From: Mucor racemosus
Lineage: Eukaryota; Mucoromycota; Mucoromycetes; Mucorales; Mucoraceae
Direction: 5' to 3'
Assembly (NCBI GenBank): GCA_027405735.1
Contig: JAPEHQ010000021.1
Coordinates: 1-64,000, forward strand
Length of the DNA: 64,000 nucleotides
Of the stretch, positions 1 through 14,904 are shown one piece after another. Below the pieces are notes generated by a model. The model had not been told where the DNA came from. It was given only the letters and a program-made list of their open reading frames with translations, and ran no database searches. The number at the start of each line of letters is the position of its first letter. Positions within the stretch are counted from its first letter, which is position 1. The position numbers and the translations under genes were made by a program.

Positions 1-844
1 AACAATCAGTTCTTCAACTGTATAATAAAAACAAGATATTGTTTATTTAGATATAAAAGTACGGCTTTTTATATTGATTTGACATTGCAATCCTGAAATG
101 TAATTAAAGACACTATTGAACCATTAGATCTGTTTGATAGTAATCTATGGATTGAAATGAATCAATCATAATTTAACCGTTCTTGCAGAACTGTGAGTTG
201 CCTTGTTTAATGCTGCGCTAAATGTGCTTGTTGGATGTTGATTTGATAGCTACTTGATTGATTAACCGCTGGGATAAAATAATGTGGTGTCATAATTGAG
301 GCCTAAGCGTTCTTGGTAATTACTAGATTAAACTTAGTACGCTAGGAGTTCGTATATCCGATATCAAGACTTTGAACTTCAATACATGCCGTACAATCAA
401 TAGATTGTAAGATGTATTGATGCTGTAGAAAGTGATAACATATTATGGTACTACGTGATGGCATACAACATACTACTGTAGTATATGATTCATATTTTTG
501 TCAATGGTCACTCTTCCAAAAAAAAAAAAGCCGAACAATCTCCGGAAGCGGCCATCTAATAATATTTCCAGGCTTTAAATTTTTAGAAAAAATTACCGGA
601 CAGCCCGGACGCTGTTGTTTAAATATCCCAAGCAGCTATAAGATGCAGGTATCGAAATTTCATACAAAAATTAAGATTCGACTATATTGCTATCAATTAC
701 TCAAAGGCTTATTTTAAGTAAAGCATAAATACAACCTACAACATTATAGCCTAATAACAGATTTAACTTGAAAAGTATAAGATGATACAAACGAATTCAA
801 AAAAAGTCCATAAAATCACAAATTTAAAGGATTTATATATAAAA

Positions 845-1075
845 GCACTACGGCCGACCTGTGCTGCACAAGATGATTTTGTTGTGCCCAGGTGAACTGC
901 ACACTATTATGGCCTGATGAGTTGTTGCTTCCACTTAATAATGGCTGAAAGGATAACAGATGCACATGGGCACAACAAAAGAAACTGCACACGAGCATAA
1001 TAAAAAGCCTGTATGTGCAGAACTATAGATTCTGTCCGTGTGCATGACATTAATCCCATGTGTGCATAATTAGAA
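845..1075. repeat. Inverted repeat with clustered TGCACA motifs inside the satellite unit
   Basis: Coordinates are for unit 1; the segment recurs in every unit at about +3.07 kb. A perfect 14-bp inverted repeat, ttttgttgtgccca at 877-890 and tgggcacaacaaaa at 967-980, brackets a 76-bp spacer. Seven copies of TGCACA or its complement TGTGCA start at 865, 898, 961, 986, 1014, 1039 and 1061. This density in a 200-bp stretch of A+T-rich DNA looks non-random and could be a protein-binding array or a structured element. Function is unknown. Confidence 0.6.
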
Positions 1076-1215
1076 TTCCTTAAAAGCATATCATTGCCTT
1101 CGATTTGATCTGGTAATCAAGAAATACGTCCAACAATACAGTAGTAATAAATAATGATATCTAATCTTAGAATGCGGTTAAATGAAAATATCAGTCTCTA
1201 ATATAGACTGCTACC

Positions 1216-2125
1216 TATATGCCAACGTACCTGAGATGCTCAACTTTAATCTAAAGCTATGTTCCTAAAAATATCCAATCTTTCGTAGTTGGCAAATTTG
1301 AATGATGCAGAAATGGCCAGCTTAAAATTGAGAAAGCGCATTTGAAATGAAAATAAGTCGAGAAAGTACTAAGGTATTGCATAATGGATATTAAGTAAAG
1401 TCTAGATTATTTTTCATTCTCTACCAGATATTTAGTTTTTGGATGGCTGTAAAGACTTTTTTTTTTTTTTATAAATTTTGTGAGAGCACTTTTTCTGTTA
1501 TAGAAATCCATGAAGGGATGACTGGTATGCAAAACTAGAACCATAGGATAGTACTCATTAGCGTCTATCCAACGAATTTTACCTCGTCAAAAAATATTGA
1601 TTTTTCATCGAGAAAATTGAGATTGAATGATTGATTTTTTGTGATACTACAAAAAAGGATCCATTTTGGACGAGGATATTATACAAGGAAAAATTTTCGG
1701 TTTTACAAAAAAAAGATTAAAAAAAATGTATATCCCCACAAAAAATAGGGCTACAGCTACGTGTAAATACTCATTCTGTAGATAATTTTGTTGCGCATAA
1801 TGTGAAAATAAAATATTTCAGGGTTGCATTTGAATAAAGTACTTTTTGATCAAAACTGTTGAAATTTAATATTAATTTACTAGAGATTTTATGAGAAAAA
1901 TATTTTCAAAACCTACACAGTTCGATTTAAAATTAAAACTGAACCTGAAACATTTAATACGCTAGTTCAACTTACTATGCATTTTTGTGAGTAATTAAAC
2001 ATACAAGGATTTTTTTGGATTTTTTTGGATTTTTTTTCCATTTGAACACTTTTTGGATTCAAGCTCAGTTACATGTGCATATCTGATTATACAATTTATA
2101 TGGTCATATTCAAAATCGGAGCGTG
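1216..2125 (+). repeat. Dispersed repeat family A, copy embedded in the satellite unit
   Basis: The block starting 'atgccaacgtacctgagatg' and ending near the 'gtgagtaattaaac' and 'ggattttttt' tracts has the same ordered landmarks as 32440-33610. These are the start motif, an aaaatattgatttttc core, then a 'cgacttacttt'-like stretch followed by 'caattaaac'. Similarity is clearly lower than between satellite units, so this is an older relationship. It recurs in all satellite units. Boundaries are approximate. Confidence 0.55.
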
Positions 2126-5100
2126 CCCCCATTTCAATAGATAATCATGAAATAAAAAATGTAGGGCTATACTTGATATGCTACAGAATATTGACAAAAG
2201 ACTTATTTCTATTCATGCTGATTTCTCAGCGAGCATAAGGCTTCAAAAGTGAAACATTTGCTTTTACCCCGCTTAAAAACTCAACCTAAGATGGCAAATA
2301 TCTCGAGATTTTAATAAGCTTGTTGCACTTAAATGCTGCTTAGCAAAATCTTCTTGTTTTTTTTCAATGTTTTATTATATATTAAAATTTCAGGGGTGGT
2401 TTTTTTGGATAATTTTTGGACCCCCTAAACCTTGTAATTGTCAATCCTGTTTTGTTTGTTTTTTTTTTTCTTTTTGTAGTTTTAACAATTTGGAGAATTT
2501 TCATATTTTTTTTACAAAAGTATCGCTAGGAATCAGGCAACCAAGTTTTCTGGGGTAAAATGGCTGCTGAAAACGAATCTGCAATTCATTTATTGCATCT
2601 ATCAATTTCGCCGAGTGAAATGTCAAAAGAGTCTGTATAAATAATCTTGCCAGAATATTACACTTTTATTAACATATATCCTTTGGATGTATTTATATAC
2701 ATTAATTATAACTATTACTAGGGTTTTACTATCTAAGAATATGATGTAAGTCAGTAATCCGCATTGATTTACTGTAACACTAATTATAGACTGTGACCTT
2801 GGATGTGAGACCTAGGATGAGTATTGACATAACACCGAGATTTTGTGGTATAAACTCTGCTGGATTCTAGTATATACGCCTATGGCAACCCTTAAATTTC
2901 ATTAGAAAGTCTTGAACACATAATAAAAGTTGTTAAACAATTTATTACACACACTTTGATGTATAATTCTAAACGTTAAGTATAGTGTCGTATATTTTCA
3001 TGTTTGATAAATAATACTTAAAAAAGAATACAATTAAAGCAGAATGAGTAATGAGTAATGAATCAGTTCTTCAACTGTATAATAAAAACAAGATATTGTT
3101 TATTTAGATATAAAGTACGGCTTTTTATATTGATTTGACATTGCAATCCTGAAATGTATTAAAGACACTATTGAACCATTAGATCTGTTTGATAGTAATC
3201 TATGGATTGAAATGAATCAATCATAATTTAACCGTTCTTGCAGAACTTGTGAGTTGCCTTGTTTTAATGCTGCGCTAAATGTGCTTGTTGGATGTTGATT
3301 TGATAGCTACTTGATTGATTAACCGCTGGGATAAAATAATGTGGTGTCATAATTGAGGCCTAAGCGTTCTTGGTAATTACTAGATTAAACTTAGTACGCT
3401 AGGAGTTTCGTATATCCGATATCAAGACTTTGAACTTCAATACATGCCGTACAATCAATAGATTGTAAGATGTATTGATGCTGTAGAAAGTGATAACATA
3501 TTATGGTACTACGTGATGGCATACAACATACTACTGTAGTATATGATTCATATTTTTGTCAATGGTCACTCTTCCAAAAAAAAAAAAGCCGAACAATCTC
3601 CGGAAGCGGCCATCTAATAATATTTCCAGGCTTTAAATTTTTAGAAAAAATTACCGGACAGCCCGGACGCTGTTGTTTAAATATCCCAAGCAGCTATAAG
3701 ATGCAGGTATCGAAATTTCATACAAAAATTAAGATTCGACTATATTGCTATCAATTACTCAAAGGCTTATTTTAAGTAAAGCATAAATACAACCTACAAC
3801 ATTATTAGCCTAATAACAGATTTAACTTGAAAAGTATAAGATGATACAAACGAATTCAAAAAAAGTCCATAAAATCACAAATTTAAAGGATTTATATATA
3901 AAAGCACTACGGCCGACCTGTGCTGCACAAGATGATTTTGTTGTGCCCAGGTGAACTGCACACTATTATGGCCTGATGAGTTGTTGCTTCCACTTAATAA
4001 TGGCTGAAAGGATAACAAGATGCACATGGGCACAACAAAAGAAACTGCACACGAGCATAATAAAAAGCCTGTATGTGCAGAACTATAGATTCTGTCCGTG
4101 TGCATGACATTAATCCCATGTGTGCATAATAGTAGAATTCCTTAAAAGCATATCATTGCCTTCGATTTGATCTGGTAATCAAGAAATACGTCCAACAATA
4201 CAGTAGTAATAAATAATGATATCTAATCTTAGAATGCGGTTAAATGAAAATATCAGTCTCTAATATAGACTGCTACCTATATGCCAACGTACCTGAGATG
4301 CTCAACTTTAATCTAAAGCTATGTTCCTAAAAATATCCAATCTTTCGTAGTTGGCAAATTTGAATGATGCAGAAATGGCCAGCTTAAAATTGAGAAAGCG
4401 CATTTGAAATGAAAATAAGTCGAGAAAGTACTAAGGTATTGCAATAATGGATATTAAGTAAAGTCTAGATTATTTTTCATTCTCTACCAGGATATTTAGT
4501 TTTTGGATGGCTGTAAAGACTTTTTTTTATTTTTTTATAAATTTTGAGAGCACTTTTTCTGTTATAGAAATCCATGAAGGGATGACTGGTATGCAAAACT
4601 AGAACCATAGGATAGTACTCATTAGCGTCTATCCAACGAATTTTACCTCGTCAAAAAATATTGATTTTTCATCGAGAAAATTGAGATTGAATGATTGATT
4701 TTTGGTGATACTACAAAAAAGGATCCATTTTGGACGAGGATATTATACAAGGAAAAATTTTCGGTTTTACAAAAAAAAGATTAAAAAAATGTATATCCCC
4801 ACAAAAAATAGGGCTACAGCTACGTGTAAATACTCATTCTGTAGATAATTTTGTTGCGCATAATGTGAAAATAAAATATTTCAGGGTTGCATTTGAATAA
4901 AGAGTACTTTTTGATCAAAAACTGTTGAAATTTAATATTAAATTTACTAGAGATTTTATGAGAAAAATATTTTCAAAACCTACACAGTTCGATTTAAAAT
5001 TAAAAACTGAACCTGAAACATTTAATACGCTAGTTCAACTTACTATGCATTTTTGTGAGTAATTAAACATACAAGGATTTTTTTGGATTTTTTTGGATTT

Positions 5101-8100
5101 TTTTTCCATTTGAACACTTTTTGGATTCAAGCTCAGTTACATGTGCATATCTGATTATACAATTTTATATGGTCATATTCAAAATCGGAGCGTGCCCCCA
5201 TTTCAATAGATAATCATGAAATAAAAAATGTAGGGCTATACTTGATATGCTACAGAATATTGACAAAAGACTTATTTCTATTCATGCTGATTTCTCAGCG
5301 AGCATAAGGGCTTCAAAAGTGAAACATTTGCTTTTACCCCGCTTAAAAACTCAACCTAAGATGGCAAATATCTCGAGATTTTAATAAGCTTGTTGCACTT
5401 AAATGCTGCTTAGCAAAATCTTCTTGTTTTTTCAATGTTTTATTATATATTAAAATTTCAGGGGTGGTTTTTTTGGATAATTTTTGGACCCCCTAAACCT
5501 TGTAATTGTCAATCCTGTTTTGTTTTGTTTTTTCTTTTTGTAGTTTTAACAATTTGGAGAATTTTCATATTTTTTTTACAAAAGTATCGCTAGGAATCAG
5601 GCAACCAAGTTTTCTGGGGTAAAATTGGCTGCTGAAAACGAATCTGCAATTCATTTTATTGCATCTATCAATTTCGCCGAGTGAAATGTCAAAAGAGTCT
5701 GTATAAATAATCTTGCCAGAATATTACACTTTTATTAACAATATATCCTTTGGATGTATTTATATACATTAATTATAACTATTACTAGGGTTTTACTATC
5801 TAAGAATATGATGTAAGTCAGTAATCCGCATTGATTTACTGTAACACTAATTATAGACTGTGACCTTGGATGTGAGACCTAGGATGAGTATTGACATAAC
5901 ACCGAGATTTTTGTGGTATAAACTCTGCTGGATTCTAGTATATACGCCTATGGCAACCCTTAAATTTCATTAGAAAGTCTTGAACACATAATAAAAGTTG
6001 TTAAACAATTTATTACACACACTTTGATGTATAATTCTAAACGTTAAGTATAGTGTCGTATATTTTCATGTTTGATAAATAATACTTAAAAAAGAATACA
6101 ATTAAAGCAGAATGAGTAATGAGTAATGAATCAGTTCTTCAACTGTATAATAAAAACAAGATATTGTTTATTTAGATATAAAAGTACGGCTTTTTATATT
6201 GATTTGACATTGCAATCCTGAAATGTAATTAAAGACACTATTGAACCATTAGATCTGTTTGATAGTAATCTATGGATTGAAATGAATCAATCATAATTTA
6301 ACCGTTCTTGCAGAACTTGTGAGTTGCCTTGTTTTAATGCTGCGCTAAATGTGCTTGTTGGATGTTGATTTGATAGCTACTTGATTGATTAACCGCTGGG
6401 ATAAAATAATGTGGTGTCATAATTGAGGCCTAAGCGTTCTTGGTAATTACTAGATTAAACTTAGTACGCTAGGAGTTTCGTATATCCGATATCAAGACTT
6501 TGAACTTCAATACATGCCGTACAATCAATAGATTGTAAGATGTATTGATGCTGTAGAAAGTGATAACATATTATGGTACTACGTGATGGCATACAACATA
6601 CTACTGTAGTATATGATTCATATTTTTGTCAATGGTCACTCTTCCAAAAAAAAAAAAGCCGAACAATCTCCGGAAGCGGCCATCTAATAATATTTCCAGG
6701 CTTTAAATTTTTAGAAAAAATTACCGGACAGCCCGGACGCTGTTGTTTAAATATCCCAAGCAGCTATAAGATGCAGGTATCGAAATTTCATACAAAAATT
6801 AAGATTCGACTATATTGCTATCAATTACTCAAAGGCTTATTTTAAGTAAAGCATAAATACAACCTACAACATTATTAGCCTAATAACAGATTTAACTTGA
6901 AAAGTATAAGATGATACAAACGAATTCAAAAAAGTCCATAAAATCACAAATTTAAAGGATTTATATATAAAAGCACTACGGCCGACCTGTGCTGCACAAG
7001 ATGATTTTGTTGTGCCCAGGTGAACTGCACACTATTATGGCCTGATGAGTTGTTGCTTCCACTTAATAATGGCTGAAAGGATAACAAGATGCACATGGGC
7101 ACAACAAAAGAAACTGCACACGAGCATAATAAAAAGCCTGTATGTGCAGAACTATAGATTCTGTCCGTGTGCATGACATTAATCCCATGTGTGCATAATA
7201 GTAGAATTCCTTAAAAGCATATCATTGCCTTCGATTTGATCTGGTAATCAAGAAATACGTCCAACAATACAGTAGTAATAAATAATGATATCTAATCTTA
7301 GAATGCGGTTAAATGAAAATATCAGTCTCTAATATAGACTGCTACCTATATGCCAACGTACCTGAGATGCTCAACTTTAATCTAAAGCTATGTTCCTAAA
7401 AATATCCAATCTTTCGTAGTTGGCAAATTTGAATGATGCAGAAATGGCCAGCTTAAAATTGAGAAAGCGCATTTGAAATGAAAATAAGTCGAGAAAGTAC
7501 TAAGGTATTGCAATAATGGATATTAAGTAAAGTCTAGATTATTTTTCATTCTCTACCAGGATATTTAGTTTTTGGATGGCTGTAAAGACTTTTTTTTATT
7601 TTTTTATAAATTTTGTGAGAGCACTTTTTCTGTTATAGAAATCCATGAAGGGATGACTGGTATGCAAAACTAGAACCATAGGATAGTACTCATTAGCGTC
7701 TATCCAACGAATTTTACCTCGTCAAAAAATATTGATTTTTCATCGAGAAAATTGAGATTGAATGATTGATTTTTGGTGATACTACAAAAAAGGATCCATT
7801 TTGGACGAGGATATTATACAAGGAAAAATTTTCGGTTTTACAAAAAAAAGATTAAAAAAATGTATATCCCCACAAAAAATAGGGCTACAGCTACGTGTAA
7901 ATACTCATTCTGTAGATAATTTTGTTGCGCATAATGTGAAAATAAAATATTTCAGGGTTGCATTTGAATAAAGAGTACTTTTTGATCAAAAACTGTTGAA
8001 ATTTAATATTAAATTTACTAGAGATTTTATGAGAAAAATATTTTCAAAACCTACACAGTTCGATTTAAAATTAAAAACTGAACCTGAAACATTTAATACG

Positions 8101-11100
8101 CTAGTTCAACTTACTATGCATTTTTGTGAGTAATTAAACATACAAGGATTTTTTTGGATTTTTTTGGATTTTTTTTCCATTTGAACACTTTTTGGATTCA
8201 AGCTCAGTTACATGTGCATATCTGATTATACAATTTTATATGGTCATATTCAAAATCGGAGCGTGCCCCCATTTCAATAGATAATCATGAAATAAAAAAT
8301 GTAGGGCTATACTTGATATGCTACAGAATATTGACAAAAGACTTATTTCTATTCATGCTGATTTCTCAGCGAGCATAAGGGCTTCAAAAGTGAAACATTT
8401 GCTTTTACCCCGCTTAAAAACTCAACCTAAGATGGCAAATATCTCGAGATTTTAATAAGCTTGTTGCACTTAAATGCTGCTTAGCAAAATCTTCTTGTTT
8501 TTTCAATGTTTTATTATATATTAAAATTTCAGGGGTGGTTTTTTTGGATAATTTTTGGACCCCCTAAACCTTGTAATTGTCAATCCTGTTTTGTTTTGTT
8601 TTTTCTTTTTGTAGTTTTAACAATTTGGAGAATTTTCATATTTTTTTTACAAAAGTATCGCTAGGAATCAGGCAACCAAGTTTTCTGGGGTAAAATTGGC
8701 TGCTGAAAACGAATCTGCAATTCATTTTATTGCATCTATCAATTTCGCCGAGTGAAATGTCAAAAGAGTCTGTATAAATAATCTTGCCAGAATATTACAC
8801 TTTTATTAACAATATATCCTTTGGATGTATTTATATACATTAATTATAACTATTACTAGGGTTTTACTATCTAAGAATATGATGTAAGTCAGTAATCCGC
8901 ATTGATTTACTGTAACACTAATTATAGACTGTGACCTTGGATGTGAGACCTAGGATGAGTATTGACATAACACCGAGATTTTTGTGGTATAAACTCTGCT
9001 GGATTCTAGTATATACGCCTATGGCAACCCTTAAATTTCATTAGAAAGTCTTGAACACATAATAAAAGTTGTTAAACAATTTATTACACACACTTTGATG
9101 TATAATTCTAAACGTTAAGTATAGTGTCGTATATTTTCATGTTTGATAAATAATACTTAAAAAAGAATACAATTAAAGCAGAATGAGTAATGAGTAATGA
9201 ATCAGTTCTTCAACTGTATAATAAAAACAAGATATTGTTTATTTAGATATAAAAGTACGGCTTTTTATATTGATTTGACATTGCAATCCTGAAATGTAAT
9301 TAAAGACACTATTGAACCATTAGATCTGTTTGATAGTAATCTATGGATTGAAATGAATCAATCATAATTTAACCGTTCTTGCAGAACTTGTGAGTTGCCT
9401 TGTTTTAATGCTGCGCTAAATGTGCTTGTTGGATGTTGATTTGATAGCTACTTGATTGATTAACCGCTGGGATAAAATAATGTGGTGTCATAATTGAGGC
9501 CTAAGCGTTCTTGGTAATTACTAGATTAAACTTAGTACGCTAGGAGTTTCGTATATCCGATATCAAGACTTTGAACTTCAATACATGCCGTACAATCAAT
9601 AGATTGTAAGATGTATTGATGCTGTAGAAAGTGATAACATATTATGGTACTACGTGATGGCATACAACATACTACTGTAGTATATGATTCATATTTTTGT
9701 CAATGGTCACTCTTCCAAAAAAAAAAAAGCCGAACAATCTCCGGAAGCGGCCATCTAATAATATTTCCAGGCTTTAAATTTTTAGAAAAAATTACCGGAC
9801 AGCCCGGACGCTGTTGTTTAAATATCCCAAGCAGCTATAAGATGCAGGTATCGAAATTTCATACAAAAATTAAGATTCGACTATATTGCTATCAATTACT
9901 CAAAGGCTTATTTTAAGTAAAGCATAAATACAACCTACAACATTATTAGCCTAATAACAGATTTAACTTGAAAAGTATAAGATGATACAAACGAATTCAA
10001 AAAAAGTCCATAAAATCACAAATTTAAAGGATTTATATATAAAAGCACTACGGCCGACCTGTGCTGCACAAGATGATTTTGTTGTGCCCAGGTGAACTGC
10101 ACACTATTATGGCCTGATGAGTTGTTGCTTCCACTTAATAATGGCTGAAAGGATAACAAGATGCACATGGGCACAACAAAAGAAACTGCACACGAGCATA
10201 ATAAAAAGCCTGTATGTGCAGAACTATAGATTCTGTCCGTGTGCATGACATTAATCCCATGTGTGCATAATAGTAGAATTCCTTAAAAGCATATCATTGC
10301 CTTCGATTTGATCTGGTAATCAAGAAATACGTCCAACAATACAGTAGTAATAAATAATGATATCTAATCTTAGAATGCGGTTAAATGAAAATATCAGTCT
10401 CTAATATAGACTGCTACCTATATGCCAACGTACCTGAGATGCTCAACTTTAATCTAAAGCTATGTTCCTAAAAATATCCAATCTTTCGTAGTTGGCAAAT
10501 TTGAATGATGCAGAAATGGCCAGCTTAAAATTGAGAAAGCGCATTTGAAATGAAAATAAGTCGAGAAAGTACTAAGGTATTGCAATAATGGATATTAAGT
10601 AAAGTCTAGATTATTTTTCATTCTCTACCAGGATATTTAGTTTTTGGATGGCTGTAAAGACTTTTTTTTATTTTTTTATAAATTTTGTGAGAGCACTTTT
10701 TCTGTTATAGAAATCCATGAAGGGATGACTGGTATGCAAAACTAGAACCATAGGATAGTACTCATTAGCGTCTATCCAACGAATTTTACCTCGTCAAAAA
10801 ATATTGATTTTTCATCGAGAAAATTGAGATTGAATGATTGATTTTTGGTGATACTACAAAAAAGGATCCATTTTGGACGAGGATATTATACAAGGAAAAA
10901 TTTTCGGTTTTACAAAAAAAAGATTAAAAAAATGTATATCCCCACAAAAAATAGGGCTACAGCTACGTGTAAATACTCATTCTGTAGATAATTTTGTTGC
11001 GCATAATGTGAAAATAAAATATTTCAGGGTTGCATTTGAATAAAGAGTACTTTTTGATCAAAAACTGTTGAAATTTAATATTAAATTTACTAGAGATTTT

Positions 11101-14100
11101 ATGAGAAAAATATTTTCAAAACCTACACAGTTCGATTTAAAATTAAAAACTGAACCTGAAACATTTAATACGCTAGTTCAACTTACTATGCATTTTTGTG
11201 AGTAATTAAACATACAAGGATTTTTTTTGGATTTTTTTGGATTTTTTTTCCATTTGAACACTTTTTGGATTCAAGCTCAGTTACATGTGCATATCTGATT
11301 ATACAATTTTATATGGTCATATTCAAAATCGGAGCGTGCCCCCATTTCAATAGATAATCATGAAATAAAAAATGTAGGGCTATACTTGATATGCTACAGA
11401 ATATTGACAAAAGACTTATTTCTATTCATGCTGATTTCTCAGCGAGCATAAGGGCTTCAAAAGTGAAACATTTGCTTTTACCCCGCTTAAAAACTCAACC
11501 TAAGATGGCAAATATCTCGAGATTTTAATAAGCTTGTTGCACTTAAATGCTGCTTAGCAAAATCTTCTTGTTTTTTCAATGTTTTATTATATATTAAAAT
11601 TTCAGGGGTGGTTTTTTTGGATAATTTTTGGACCCCCTAAACCTTGTAATTGTCAATCCTGTTTTGTTTTGTTTTTTCTTTTTGTAGTTTTAACAATTTG
11701 GAGAATTTTCATATTTTTTTTACAAAAGTATCGCTAGGAATCAGGCAACCAAGTTTTCTGGGGTAAAATTGGCTGCTGAAAACGAATCTGCAATTCATTT
11801 TATTGCATCTATCAATTTCGCCGAGTGAAATGTCAAAAGAGTCTGTATAAATAATCTTGCCAGAATATTACACTTTTATTAACAATATATCCTTTGGATG
11901 TATTTATATACATTAATTATAACTATTACTAGGGTTTTACTATCTAAGAATATGATGTAAGTCAGTAATCCGCATTGATTTACTGTAACACTAATTATAG
12001 ACTGTGACCTTGGATGTGAGACCTAGGATGAGTATTGACATAACACCGAGATTTTTGTGGTATAAACTCTGCTGGATTCTAGTATATACGCCTATGGCAA
12101 CCCTTAAATTTCATTAGAAAGTCTTGAACACATAATAAAAGTTGTTAAACAATTTATTACACACACTTTGATGTATAATTCTAAACGTTAAGTATAGTGT
12201 CGTATATTTTCATGTTTGATAAATAATACTTAAAAAAGAATACAATTAAAGCAGAATGAGTAATGAGTAATGAATCAGTTCTTCAACTGTATAATAAAAA
12301 CAAGATATTGTTTATTTAGATATAAAAGTACGGCTTTTTATATTGATTTGACATTGCAATCCTGAAATGTAATTAAAGACACTATTGAACCATTAGATCT
12401 GTTTGATAGTAATCTATGGATTGAAATGAATCAATCATAATTTAACCGTTCTTGCAGAACTTGTGAGTTGCCTTGTTTTAATGCTGCGCTAAATGTGCTT
12501 GTTGGATGTTGATTTGATAGCTACTTGATTGATTAACCGCTGGGATAAAATAATGTGGTGTCATAATTGAGGCCTAAGCGTTCTTGGTAATTACTAGATT
12601 AAACTTAGTACGCTAGGAGTTTCGTATATCCGATATCAAGACTTTGAACTTCAATACATGCCGTACAATCAATAGATTGTAAGATGTATTGATGCTGTAG
12701 AAAGTGATAACATATTATGGTACTACGTGATGGCATACAACATACTACTGTAGTATATGATTCATATTTTTGTCAATGGTCACTCTTCCAAAAAAAAAAA
12801 AGCCGAACAATCTCCGGAAGCGGCCATCTAATAATATTTCCAGGCTTTAAATTTTTAGAAAAAATTACCGGACAGCCCGGACGCTGTTGTTTAAATATCC
12901 CAAGCAGCTATAAGATGCAGGTATCGAAATTTCATACAAAAATTAAGATTCGACTATATTGCTATCAATTACTCAAAGGCTTATTTTAAGTAAAGCATAA
13001 ATACAACCTACAACATTATTAGCCTAATAACAGATTTAACTTGAAAAGTATAAGATGATACAAACGAATTCAAAAAAAGTCCATAAAATCACAAATTTAA
13101 AGGATTTATATATAAAAGCACTACGGCCGACCTGTGCTGCACAAGATGATTTTGTTGTGCCCAGGTGAACTGCACACTATTATGGCCTGATGAGTTGTTG
13201 CTTCCACTTAATAATGGCTGAAAGGATAACAAGATGCACATGGGCACAACAAAAGAAACTGCACACGAGCATAATAAAAAGCCTGTATGTGCAGAACTAT
13301 AGATTCTGTCCGTGTGCATGACATTAATCCCATGTGTGCATAATAGTAGAATTCCTTAAAAGCATATCATTGCCTTCGATTTGATCTGGTAATCAAGAAA
13401 TACGTCCAACAATACAGTAGTAATAAATAATGATATCTAATCTTAGAATGCGGTTAAATGAAAATATCAGTCTCTAATATAGACTGCTACCTATATGCCA
13501 ACGTACCTGAGATGCTCAACTTTAATCTAAAGCTATGTTCCTAAAAATATCCAATCTTTCGTAGTTGGCAAATTTGAATGATGCAGAAATGGCCAGCTTA
13601 AAATTGAGAAAGCGCATTTGAAATGAAAATAAGTCGAGAAAGTACTAAGGTATTGCAATAATGGATATTAAGTAAAGTCTAGATTATTTTTCATTCTCTA
13701 CCAGGATATTTAGTTTTTGGATGGCTGTAAAGACTTTTTTTTATTTTTTTATAAATTTTGTGAGAGCACTTTTTCTGTTATAGAAATCCATGAAGGGATG
13801 ACTGGTATGCAAAACTAGAACCATAGGATAGTACTCATTAGCGTCTATCCAACGAATTTTACCTCGTCAAAAAATATTGATTTTTCATCGAGAAAATTGA
13901 GATTGAATGATTGATTTTTGGTGATACTACAAAAAAGGATCCATTTTGGACGAGGATATTATACAAGGAAAAATTTTCGGTTTTACAAAAAAAAGATTAA
14001 AAAAATGTATATCCCCACAAAAAATAGGGCTACAGCTACGTGTAAATACTCATTCTGTAGATAATTTTGTTGCGCATAATGTGAAAATAAAATATTTCAG

Positions 14101-14689
14101 GGTTGCATTTGAATAAAGAGTACTTTTTGATCAAAAACTGTTGAAATTTAATATTAAATTTACTAGAGATTTTATGAGAAAAATATTTTCAAAACCTACA
14201 CAGTTCGATTTAAAATTAAAAACTGAACCTGAAACATTTAATACGCTAGTTCAACTTACTATGCATTTTTGTGAGTAATTAAACATACAAGGATTTTTTT
14301 GGATTTTTTTGGATTTTTTTTCCATTTGAACACTTTTTGGATTCAAGCTCAGTTACATGTGCATATCTGATTATACAATTTTATATGGTCATATTCAAAA
14401 TCGGAGCGTGCCCCCATTTCAATAGATAATCATGAAATAAAAAATGTAGGGCTATACTTGATATGCTACAGAATATTGACAAAAGACTTATTTCTATTCA
14501 TGCTGATTTCTCAGCGAGCATAAGGGCTTCAAAAGTGAAACATTTGCTTTTACCCCGCTTAAAAACTCAACCTAGGATGCCAAATACTGCAAATATCTGG
14601 ATTGATAATAAACTTTCATACAGTAATCTATGTATTGGGTGCTATAATCTTGTATTAGATTGAAACTATTAAGGAAGAAGTATTAATAG

Positions 14690-14900
14690 GTGGACGTTGT
14701 TGGTGTTGCTAATTGTAATTAATTACTACGTTGATCAATACTTACTATGTATTAAATATAGTTGATATGCGACAAGTAATATTAAGGAATACATCAGTTA
14801 TATTTGTGTTTTTGATAAATTTATTTGATTTAAAATATTAGGGAAGGAAGAGAACAGATATTTTCATTAGCATTAAATATCTGATTTTAATTTTGCATAT
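14690..14900 (+). repeat. Dispersed repeat family D, copy 1
   Basis: This segment shares a series of diverged blocks, in the same order and orientation, with 49600-49820. Both contain 'ctaattgtaatt' after a 'gttg(g/t)' motif and end with a purine-rich block (agggaa..agaa..agat) followed by 'cact/att..tta..atctg'. In both places it lies shortly upstream of a minus-orientation copy of repeat A, suggesting a larger shared block. Confidence 0.45.
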
Positions 14901-14904
14901 TTAC

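Larger units (their letters stand above)
1..14575. repeat. Tandem array of a ~3.07 kb non-coding satellite unit
   Basis: The same sequence recurs head to tail. Using the motif tcagttcttcaactg as a phase marker, units start near 7, 3063, 6131, 9202 and 12275, giving periods of 3056, 3068, 3071 and 3073. The fifth copy breaks off near 14575, where 'actcaacctaagatgg' becomes 'actcaacctaggatgc' and the sequence diverges. Units 2-5 look nearly identical, differing by a few single-base indels and homopolymer lengths; unit 1 carries more small indels, perhaps because it lies at the window or contig edge. The longest open frames (90 and 76 codons) repeat only because the DNA repeats, and I see no protein domain, rRNA or tRNA. 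The unit contains a diverged member of dispersed repeat family A and a TGCACA-rich segment. It could be a pericentromeric or subtelomeric satellite; no telomere repeat is visible. Confidence 0.95.

Noticed and set aside
445..717. 90-codon open frame repeated identically in all satellite units (also at 3503, 6573, 9644, 12717)
   Set aside because: Identity of the frame is fully explained by near-identity of the DNA units. The peptide has no domain, codon texture is poor and it includes Lys codons made by an A-run. The companion 76-codon minus frame is broken by an indel in unit 1.
1..14575. Satellite array as ribosomal DNA spacer repeats
   Set aside because: No 18S, 5.8S, 28S or 5S rRNA sequence was recognised in any unit.
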